From Methanosarcinales archaeon (GTDB lineage: Archaea; Halobacteriota; Syntropharchaeia; Alkanophagales; Methanospirareceae), in NCBI GenBank assembly GCA_016649585.1, contig JAENXH010000048.1, positions 1-8,092 of the forward strand: 8,092 bases of DNA, given 5' to 3'. The notes below the pieces were generated by a model. The model saw nothing but the letters and a program-made list of their open reading frames with translations, did not search any database and was not told where the DNA came from. Both the position numbers and the translations under genes were made by a program. Of this stretch, positions 1 through 5,894 are shown in pieces; position 1 is the first letter of the stretch; each line of letters opens with the position of its first letter.

Positions 1-1
1 T

Positions 2-3000
2 TATGAAACAATATGCGAGATAAGTACCGAGAAAACAATAGCAAAAGGAACTGAATCCACCGTGGGGGGAGAAACTACCTGTAGCATTTCAATTGAAGAA
101 ACAGTGGGGGCGTCATTGGGAGCTGATATAGGCATTTCAGCTGAAGTTACTTATTCGTATGGTTGGGACTTTACTCAAAGCTGGAGTACTTCAACCTCGA
201 GCAGTCAGGAATGGGGCAAGGCAACTGCTGTTGATCCCAGTGAAGCGGCAAAACTGAAGTTTCGCATGAGGGTGAGAAACAAGGGGACAGATGCAGCAAA
301 AAACGTGAAATTGAGATTTAATATCATGATAGGCGAAGAAAATATCGCGGATACCATCTGGACCGATGATGTCATTGAATGGAGGATAGAACCGGGAGAG
401 GTTTCAGATGAGATGGTGATCAGCAAAGATAAGGATGGCAATGACATTATCATATCGCTGAACGAATTGAAATCCATCGAATGTGGTATACCAGTCACGA
501 TAAAAGTTACCGAAATAAATGCTGAAGTCCCATGGGAAGATGGATGGATAACCTGGAGCGATCATCAGGGAGAGATTGCGCCTGTTTCTTCGACTATTAT
601 CTATGACTTCGGAGATGGAGATGTAAGAACCTATTATGTGTGGTCAGGGATCCATCTAGTAGGATCAGCACCCCACCCCTACATTCATAACATAACGTTA
701 ATGGATGCCATTGATCGGACGGTGGGCGTGGAAGACAGAGAGGATGGTCTTTATATAGGCGGTAAGAAGTATGAGGAGGGATGGGCCTTCTCCTTTGATA
801 CCGATGCTTTTGAAACGGTGAATAACACCTTATCAGGATTACCTGATCCGAGTATATTCGATCTGCTCAATATCACGATTGCACAGGGGTGGACGCTGAT
901 CATAAAGACAGCTCCTGATACCGAACCGCCAGTGATACACTGGGCAAGCTACTCGGAAGATAGGAAGACGATAGCAGCAAGCGTGTCAGATAATCTGTTT
1001 GTGAAGGATGTAAAAGCCCATGTAAGGGTCGGATACCAATATAAAGATATTATTCTGAAAGATGAAGATGGTGACCAGGTATTTACCGCGACGTTATCGG
1101 AGGAAATTACCGATAAATACGATGATTACGTGACTGCAAGTGATGGAAAGTTTGTCTCTATATTCAATGATCTACGCGTAATACCCTTTTGGTGGCCAAT
1201 GTTCCGTCATGATACAAGTAACACCGGTAGTTCCTTAGCTAATACACCGGATGGTGACAACCTGCTTTGGAGTTATACAACTGGCGATCAGGTGTATTCT
1301 TCACCGGCGGTAGTAAATGACAAGGTCTTTGTTGGTTCATATGATGGTAATATTTACTGCTTAGATGCAGATACAGGGGGATATAAATGGCGTTATAAAA
1401 CTGGAAATTGGGTGAGATCTTCACCGGCGGTAGCAAATGGCAGGGTCTTCGTTGGTTCAGATGATGGTAATATTTATTGTTTGGATGAAGATACCGGAGA
1501 AAAGCTATGGAGTTATAAAACTAAATATGGTGTGGACTCTTCACCGGCGGTAGCAGATGGCAGGGTCTTTGTCGGTTCATTTGATGGTAAAATCCATTGC
1601 CTGGATGAATATACTGGAATCGAGATATGGAGTAGTACAATTGCAAGTGCTAGTTCGGGGGTGTTTTCTTCACCGGCTGTGGTGGATGGCAAGGTCTTTG
1701 TTGGATCTGGTGATGACAAAGTATATTGCTTACGTGAAACCAATGGAGAAACGATATGGAGTTACCCAACCGGGGGTTCTGTGCTTTCTTCACCGGCTGT
1801 GGTGGATGGCAAGGTCTTTGTCGGATCTTATGATGATAAGAAAGTCTATTGCCTGGATGAATATACGGGAAACGAGATATGGAACTATACAACTAATGGT
1901 CCGGTGGTATCTTCACCGGCGGTAGCAGACGGTAGAGTCTTTGTTGGATCTTTTACAGGCTATGGTACTTTGTATTGTCTGGACGTAGATACCGGAGAAG
2001 AAATATGGAATTATGTACCCGCAGGTTTAATGAGCCCATCACCGGCGGTAGCAGATGGCAAGGTCTTTATAACTTCCGGACATGGTCTCTTTTGCGTGAG
2101 GGATTATAGTGGAACCCGTTTATGGAGTACAGGTTGGAGCAATGTTACATATTCTTCACCAGCAGTAGCAGATGGCAAGGTCTTTGTTGGATGTGAAGAT
2201 GGTAAAGTCTATTGCTATGGCCCACCGGGCTTATCACAACCCACTGCAACTATCGAATCAATCTCGCCGGATATAGCGGTACAGGAAGAGGACATCATCA
2301 CGTTCGAAGGTAAAGGAACTGACACTGGTGCAGTGGTTGCATATCAGTGGAAATCTAATATAGATGGGGTGATTAATACCTCTGAATCTTTCAGTATAGC
2401 AGCATCAGAGCTTTCAACAGGGACTCATTCAATCTTCTTCAAGGTGAAAGATGATGACGGGTTATGGTCAACTCAGGACGTAGGATACGTAACAGTAAAG
2501 GCACCGAACAGCCCGCCGGTTGGGCTTTTCACATCCTCGCCAGAGAACCCAATTGTTGATGAAGAGATTACATTTAATGCCTCTTCTTCGTATGACTCAG
2601 GGGGATTAGATGGAATAGACCAATTTATCAAAATATACAAATGGGACTTTGGAGATGGGACAACCGCAACCGGAGAGGTAGTAACGCACTCATACCATGA
2701 AACAGGTAACTACAACGTGACCTTAAATGTAACGGACTACTATGGGCTGACCAATACAACGACAAAAACAGTAAGCGTCTATCGCGATTACTTATACACA
2801 AACGAGGTCGGCGTTACTTCTACCATTACCGTTGACAGCCCGTCCAATTTATTAGCATTTCTACCCGATGAGTATAACGATACCGATATCAGTCATGCCA
2901 TCGTGCTTAACGTCAACGTTACCGATATTACGCCGGAGAATGGAACTGACGATGCGTACGTTGATATTACCACAAAAGTTGGTGATATGGATGTAGAAAC

Positions 3001-3529
3001 CTGCAAAGTATTCAAAGCGGGATTTGGTTTTTTACCAGAGGTGGATGATGTAACTGCGCTTCCAACAGTCTCAGGGAATTCTTCATTCTCACGCGATGTG
3101 AATAATGAAACGGTTACTGTCAGGCTCTATGTGGGTGACCCACTTCTCGGAGTGGTGCCCCCGGAAGAAAAAGAACCGACGCCAACACCTGCGCCAACAC
3201 CTACGCCAACACCTACGTCAGCACCAAGCGGAGGTGGAGGCGGTGGCGGAACACCACTTGACTCCGACGGTGATGGCTACTTGGATATAGTGGAACGGCT
3301 TATGGGAACCGATCCGAATGACCCGAACGACTATCCGGGTAAACCCGCAGGAACGCCAACACCGACGGCAACGCCAGTAGCGACACCAGTTATAACACCA
3401 GTACCACCGCCTATGGCAACGCCAACACCAACTGCGACGCCAACACCTGAAGAACCGGGATTTGATGCAATCTTTGCAATCGCGGGACTGTTAGCTGTAG
3501 CATACATGGTGCTGAGAAGAAGGAGGTGA
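2..3529 (+). CDS. Surface-anchored protein: binary-toxin B/protective-antigen-like pore module + PQQ beta-propeller + PKD + PGF-CTERM (5' partial)
   Basis: The frame is open from the left edge, so the GTG at 62 is probably internal; residue numbers below count from it. Residues from the edge to about 210 resemble the oligomerisation/pore domain of anthrax PA, with an alternating hydrophobic/polar stretch at 7-38, EAAKLKFRMRVRNKGT, and ISLNELKSIECGIPVTIKV. Residues 212-283 resemble PA domain 3 (TLMDAIDRTVG, YIGGKKYEEGWAFSFD). An Ig-like domain follows (286-376, DTEPPVI), then WWPMFRHD opening an eight-blade PQQ/BamB-like propeller (377-724), an Ig/PKD-like domain (726-815), a PKD domain (816-907, WDFGDG at 861), an unrecognised beta-rich region with many N-x-S/T sites (908-1038), two Thr-Pro-rich linkers around seven glycines and a DSDGDG calcium loop (1067-1093). 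It ends in PGF (1132-1134), a hydrophobic helix and RRRR, the archaeosortase-processed PGF-CTERM signal. Likely exported and cell-surface anchored; whether it forms pores is inferred. It is longer than PA, and the signal peptide is off-window. Confidence 0.88.
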   Translation, partial: YETICEISTEKTIAKGTESTVGGETTCSISIEETVGASLGADIGISAEVTYSYGWDFTQSWSTSTSSSQEWGKATAVDPSEAAKLKFRMRVRNKGTDAAKNVKLRFNIMIGEENIADTIWTDDVIEWRIEPGEVSDEMVISKDKDGNDIIISLNELKSIECGIPVTIKVTEINAEVPWEDGWITWSDHQGEIAPVSSTIIYDFGDGDVRTYYVWSGIHLVGSAPHPYIHNITLMDAIDRTVGVEDREDGLYIGGKKYEEGWAFSFDTDAFETVNNTLSGLPDPSIFDLLNITIAQGWTLIIKTAPDTEPPVIHWASYSEDRKTIAASVSDNLFVKDVKAHVRVGYQYKDIILKDEDGDQVFTATLSEEITDKYDDYVTASDGKFVSIFNDLRVIPFWWPMFRHDTSNTGSSLANTPDGDNLLWSYTTGDQVYSSPAVVNDKVFVGSYDGNIYCLDADTGGYKWRYKTGNWVRSSPAVANGRVFVGSDDGNIYCLDEDTGEKLWSYKTKYGVDSSPAVADGRVFVGSFDGKIHCLDEYTGIEIWSSTIASASSGVFSSPAVVDGKVFVGSGDDKVYCLRETNGETIWSYPTGGSVLSSPAVVDGKVFVGSYDDKKVYCLDEYTGNEIWNYTTNGPVVSSPAVADGRVFVGSFTGYGTLYCLDVDTGEEIWNYVPAGLMSPSPAVADGKVFITSGHGLFCVRDYSGTRLWSTGWSNVTYSSPAVADGKVFVGCEDGKVYCYGPPGLSQPTATIESISPDIAVQEEDIITFEGKGTDTGAVVAYQWKSNIDGVINTSESFSIAASELSTGTHSIFFKVKDDDGLWSTQDVGYVTVKAPNSPPVGLFTSSPENPIVDEEITFNASSSYDSGGLDGIDQFIKIYKWDFGDGTTATGEVVTHSYHETGNYNVTLNVTDYYGLTNTTTKTVSVYRDYLYTNEVGVTSTITVDSPSNLLAFLPDEYNDTDISHAIVLNVNVTDITPENGTDDAYVDITTKVGDMDVETCKVFKAGFGFLPEVDDVTALPTVSGNSSFSRDVNNETVTVRLYVGDPLLGVVPPEEKEPTPTPAPTPTPTPTSAPSGGGGGGGTPLDSDGDGYLDIVERLMGTDPNDPNDYPGKPAGTPTPTATPVATPVITPVPPPMATPTPTATPTPEEPGFDAIFAIAGLLAVAYMVLRRRR
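1262..2230 (+). repeat. Eight tandem ~120-bp repeats encoding propeller blades
   Basis: Eight copies of a blade unit of about 40 codons lie in tandem, each with the pattern W-S/N-Y...SSPAVxDGKVFVGSxDGxxYCLDxxTG. The DNA core tcttcaccggcgg, or a close variant, recurs at about 1298, 1418, 1538, 1667, 1787, 1910, 2036 and 2153, giving spacings of 117-129 bp. The first three cores are exactly 120 bp apart. Copies 4 and 5 share the variant caccggctgtggtggatggc, so they look like the most recent duplication. Blade 7 is the most diverged (SPSPAVADGKVFITSG). The similarity extends to synonymous positions, which points to recent unit duplication or gene conversion as well as protein-level constraint. 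Confidence 0.9.
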
Positions 3530-3538
3530 ACAAACAAA

Positions 3539-3568
3539 TTTTTTCCCCCCTTCTCCTTTCTCTTTTTC
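3539..3568 (+). terminator. Pyrimidine/T-rich terminator after the surface-protein gene
   Basis: Ten bases after the stop codon begins an uninterrupted pyrimidine tract: six T, six C, then alternating T and C ending in five T. Archaeal RNA polymerase terminates at oligo-T tracts without needing a strong hairpin, and this tract lies between two convergent genes. A weak ctttt...aaaag inverted repeat (about 3562-3585) overlaps its end. On the opposite strand only a weaker T-rich stretch (tttgtttgttc, about 3530-3540) could serve the RPA-like gene. Confidence 0.5.
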
Positions 3569-3585
3569 AGCTCAGCACGTAAAAG

Positions 3586-4377
3586 TCAAGACTTCAAAAC
3601 ACCACTATCCGTCTCATAGCACTGCCCTTCCATAATAAGCTCGTCAATTACTTCCTCTACCCACTCCTCTTTTAGCCCTTTAGTCTTCAACGCTCGCACT
3701 AACTTCTCACGTCCTATACCGCTCTTTTCCGCTTTCCTGACTAGCTCTACTATTGTCTCCTTCGTTTTTGTGTGATAATCTTTCCACATGCTCTTTACGG
3801 CGTTTATCGCCGTGCTCGCGAAGGCATCCAGTTTATCATTGTCAAGAGCATAATGCTCCACCGCTTCCTTAAAATTATCCGAAAAAACGTTTTCTTGTTC
3901 TTGATTCTTTGAAGAAATGGCTGAGCGGAGCAGTTCTATCCTCTCCATTGTCAGCCATGCGGTAGTTAGTATCCAACCGTTTCTTACACGTTCCTCTACC
4001 GTTTCAACTTCTTCAGCCAGTAGAATGTTTCTTTTTCCTGCACCCTCACGCAAATGCAAGTTGCAGAGGAAAGCGAGGTAGGTCTTTTTTTCGCCTGTAT
4101 TTGCCTTTACACCTTCCACGTGGATAGTTTTGTTTGTATAGATAGTAAGAGAGGCTGTCAGGTCGGTTAGTTTTATCCGGGTTATGTTACCTCTTGTCTC
4201 TACTTCTTTTACTTCTCCCACGCCAAAGAGTCTATCGCACCGTGCGCACATAGGAGTGACGAGAACAGTCATCCCATTTTCTTGTACAAAAAAATCGCTT
4301 TTCAAAAACTCTTCAAAAAAGACTCTACAGGTCGGAACCAAGGCGTGCTTTAGATTTTTTTGTGCATGATGCATCAT
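3586..4377 (-). CDS. RPA-associated OB-fold protein (archaeal RPA family, COG3390-like)
   Basis: This 263-residue protein resembles the archaeal RPA family proteins that partner with replication protein A, the single-strand DNA-binding complex used in replication, repair and recombination. Residues 13-25 (LVPTCRVFFEEFL) match the usual N-terminal motif. An OB-fold spans about 38-125, opening with TPMCARCDRLFGVGEVKEVE, where family members typically have a GARCNRIF-like motif. It is followed by the family signature RNGWILTTAWLTMERIEL at 132-149. The last 58 or so residues (GIGREKLVRALKTKGLKEEW, then EEVIDELIMEGQCYE) read as a winged helix, as in the RPA32 C-terminus, a protein-interaction module. 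C44-x2-C47 and C105-x2-H108 could form a metal site, but this is speculative. The start is the first of two tandem ATGs, with no Shine-Dalgarno and a TATA-like element 16-30 bp upstream, so a leaderless message is likely. The RPA large subunit, often a neighbour, is not in the window. Confidence 0.78.
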   Translation of the reverse strand: MMHHAQKNLKHALVPTCRVFFEEFLKSDFFVQENGMTVLVTPMCARCDRLFGVGEVKEVETRGNITRIKLTDLTASLTIYTNKTIHVEGVKANTGEKKTYLAFLCNLHLREGAGKRNILLAEEVETVEERVRNGWILTTAWLTMERIELLRSAISSKNQEQENVFSDNFKEAVEHYALDNDKLDAFASTAINAVKSMWKDYHTKTKETIVELVRKAEKSGIGREKLVRALKTKGLKEEWVEEVIDELIMEGQCYETDSGVLKS

Positions 4378-4392
4378 AACGAGCCGGAAAGG

Positions 4393-4407
4393 TTTAAAAA
4401 ATTAAAC
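4393..4407 (-). promoter_or_regulatory. TATA-like element for the RPA-like gene
   Basis: On the minus strand the sequence GTTTAATTTTTTAAACC, overlapping the stop codon of the MEMO gene, sits about 16-30 bases upstream of the RPA-like ATG. No Shine-Dalgarno sequence is present in the 24-bp gap. This spacing fits a TATA box feeding a leaderless transcript, so this gene could be expressed independently of the genes upstream. Judged by eye only. Confidence 0.4.
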
Positions 4408-5202
4408 GACGATGATGCCGCCGTATCCGACAACGCTGGACCGATCGCCAATGATGTCGCCGCTTGTTGCGTATTTTGTCACTTTTCCTTCTTTTGCACC
4501 GAGTTTTTTCGCTGCATGCATCATCGCGGCTATCGGATCAACGCCGCATGCGGTCACGTTTCGTTCATAAACCCGCTTGTAGAACTTCGCAACGTCCAGC
4601 CCTTTTATCGCTTCTATCACGTATTCGTCTTTCTCCCTCGCTATTCTGTCAGGTTCATAATGCGTGAAATCCGAAGATGCGAGCATAACCACTTTTTTAT
4701 CTGTTTTAGCAATCGTGTCAGCCAGGTCTTCTCCTATCTCCCTCGCGGTATCTTCATCGGGTAAGCCAATACCAATAGGAACAAAGCGGAACGTTTTATC
4801 GAAGAGGAATTGAAGAAATGGGAGTTGAACTTCGATGGAATGCTCGTATCTATGCGCAGTTTCGTCTACGTCAATAATCCGCTTTGGTAACGCATCCACA
4901 AATGCTTCGTCTGCTTCTACATCTCCTAAAGGTGTTGCCCACGTGTCCTTTGAAACAGCAATGGGCGACCCTATACCCTGATGATTAACGCCGAGAATGA
5001 CAAAGATATCCGCTGGGGGAAGTTTAGCGTAGACACTTGCCGCTACGCTGCCCGAATATAGATATCCTGCATGAGGAACAACAGCGCCAATAATATTTTC
5101 GTTCTCTTCTCTGGGTATGCCTGAGAAGCAATCTCGTAGCTGCTCTTCCAATCTGTCCTTATCACCTTCATAAAAGGCTCCAGCTACTGCTGCTCTTCTC
5201 AT
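4402..5202 (-). CDS. MEMO-family protein (AmmeMemoRadiSam system protein B homologue)
   Basis: The 266 residues match the MEMO/YjjB-like family (COG1355) end to end. The N-terminus RRAAVAGAFYEGDKDRLEEQL is typical. VVPHAGYLYSG supplies H44, GVNHQG supplies H74, YEHSIEVQLPFLQ supplies H121, SSDFTHYEP supplies D178 and H181, and ACGVDPIAAMM supplies C219. H44, H74, D178, H181 and C219 correspond to the metal-site residues of human MEMO1 (H49, H81, D189, H192, C244). The fold is related to class III extradiol dioxygenases, but dioxygenase activity is not established; copper/iron redox roles are proposed for the human protein. In archaea it is widely conserved, often next to rpsB and mevalonate-pathway genes. 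Here rpsB precedes it by 20 bp, but no mevalonate gene follows. Its cellular role in archaea is unknown. The start ATG lacks a Shine-Dalgarno sequence, and a TATA-like element lies at about -25. Confidence 0.93.
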   Translation of the reverse strand: MRRAAVAGAFYEGDKDRLEEQLRDCFSGIPREENENIIGAVVPHAGYLYSGSVAASVYAKLPPADIFVILGVNHQGIGSPIAVSKDTWATPLGDVEADEAFVDALPKRIIDVDETAHRYEHSIEVQLPFLQFLFDKTFRFVPIGIGLPDEDTAREIGEDLADTIAKTDKKVVMLASSDFTHYEPDRIAREKDEYVIEAIKGLDVAKFYKRVYERNVTACGVDPIAAMMHAAKKLGAKEGKVTKYATSGDIIGDRSSVVGYGGIIVV

Positions 5203-5208
5203 CTTCTG

Positions 5209-5228
5209 ATTTTTATATTATTTTATAT
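5209..5228 (-). promoter_or_regulatory. TATA-like element for the MEMO gene
   Basis: The minus-strand sequence aaatataaaataatataaaa overlaps the rpsB stop codon. TATAAAAT falls at -25 to -18 from the MEMO ATG, the right place for a leaderless archaeal start, and no Shine-Dalgarno is visible in the 20-bp gap. A and T are generally enriched in such gaps, so this may be fortuitous, and rpsB readthrough could also supply transcription. Confidence 0.35.
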
Positions 5229-5846
5229 TTCCGCTTCAAAATCATTTGCAGTATACTCGAAGACAAATTCGTCTTCGTTACCTTCCTTACGATGCCGTTC
5301 TCTTAACATCTCGCGTGCAAGCAGCCAGTAAACAGTGGCAAGCGCTTTTCTACCCTTGTTATTCGTAGGGATGACGAGATCTATATTAGAGGTGGAATTA
5401 TTTGCGTCACATAGTGCCACGATGGGAATGCCTGTGCTCACACCTTCAGTCAAAGCCTGCTCATCGGTCATTGGGTCGGTCACAACCAGTATAGAAGGCT
5501 CTATGAAGTACGCAATTCCAGGATTCGTTAACGTTCCAGGTATAAACCGCTCGACTATTGCCTTAGCTCCTGTAACTTTAGCGAACATGCTTACAGGATG
5601 ATATCCATATTCTCTTGCTGTCACAACCAGGATAGAGGAAGGGTCGTAATTTGCTAAAAACCTTGCTGCTATCCGCAGTCGCTCATCCATCATCTTTATA
5701 TCCAACAGATACAAGCCGTCTGGTCTTGCTTGATAGATAAACTTCTTCATGTCACCGGTTTTCTGCTGCGTTCCTATATGAACACCACTCGCTAAGTACT
5801 CAGTGCCGGGTATTAACGTCTCCTCTTTTTCCTTTTCCTCCGCCAT
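5223..5846 (-). CDS. rpsB: Small ribosomal subunit protein uS2 (S2)
   Basis: The 207-residue product is an archaeal-type uS2, which sits at the head-body junction of the small ribosomal subunit. Diagnostic stretches are YLASGVHIGTQQKTGDMKKF (18-37), RPDGLYLLDIKMMDERLRIA (about 41-60), ARFIPGTLTNPG-like VERFIPGTLTNPG, EPSILVVTDPMTDEQAL, IPIVALCDANN and VIPTNNKGRKALATVYWLLA. The length is usual for archaea, which lack the long bacterial insert and the eukaryotic tail; the acidic N-terminal extension MAEEKEKEE is also common. The start is supported by a GAGGT Shine-Dalgarno ten bases upstream (5857-5861) and by a TATA-like element further up. It is the first gene of the minus-strand cluster with MEMO and the RPA-like gene. 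In many archaea rpsB instead follows enolase and RNA polymerase subunit genes; here it starts at a divergent spacer with ligA. Confidence 0.97.
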   Translation of the reverse strand: MAEEKEKEETLIPGTEYLASGVHIGTQQKTGDMKKFIYQARPDGLYLLDIKMMDERLRIAARFLANYDPSSILVVTAREYGYHPVSMFAKVTGAKAIVERFIPGTLTNPGIAYFIEPSILVVTDPMTDEQALTEGVSTGIPIVALCDANNSTSNIDLVIPTNNKGRKALATVYWLLAREMLRERHRKEGNEDEFVFEYTANDFEAEI

Positions 5847-5894
5847 GTTGATAATTACCTCTTTGTATTATTATTCACTGCACAATATATAAAT
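5847..5894. promoter_or_regulatory. Divergent promoter region between rpsB and ligA
   Basis: This 48-bp spacer is very AT-rich. Read on the minus strand, atttatatattg (about 5883-5894) would place an rpsB transcription start near 5862, just upstream of its Shine-Dalgarno, an excellent fit. Read on the plus strand, that same element lies too close to the ligA ATG. The weaker tttgtattattatt (5862-5875) is about 25 bases upstream of that ATG and could drive a leaderless ligA message. The two initiation sites would overlap the opposite gene's promoter, so mutual interference is possible. Confidence 0.5.
5857..5861 (-). promoter_or_regulatory. Shine-Dalgarno of rpsB
   Basis: GAGGT on the minus strand lies ten bases before the rpsB ATG and pairs with the conserved CCUCC end of archaeal 16S rRNA. 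It is the only clear Shine-Dalgarno site in front of a complete gene in this window, and it fixes the rpsB start. Confidence 0.6.

Noticed and set aside
62..64. GTG as start codon of the large surface-protein gene
   Set aside because: The frame is open upstream to the window edge and the upstream residues fit the same domain; no Shine-Dalgarno or promoter is seen at 62.
602..622. YDFGDGD as the phi-clamp loop or a PKD domain
   Set aside because: The flanking TWSDHQGEI and TLMDAI blocks align this segment with the PA strand after the clamp loop, and the surroundings lack PKD spacing.
1262..2230. Regular ~120-bp repeats as a CRISPR array or non-coding satellite
   Set aside because: The units are continuous in one open frame and encode canonical PQQ-propeller blades; there are no unique spacers between short identical repeats.
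3521..3530. Perfect GGAGGTGA Shine-Dalgarno-like sequence
   Set aside because: It is formed by the terminal arginine codons and stop of the surface-protein gene, and no start codon follows before the pyrimidine tract.
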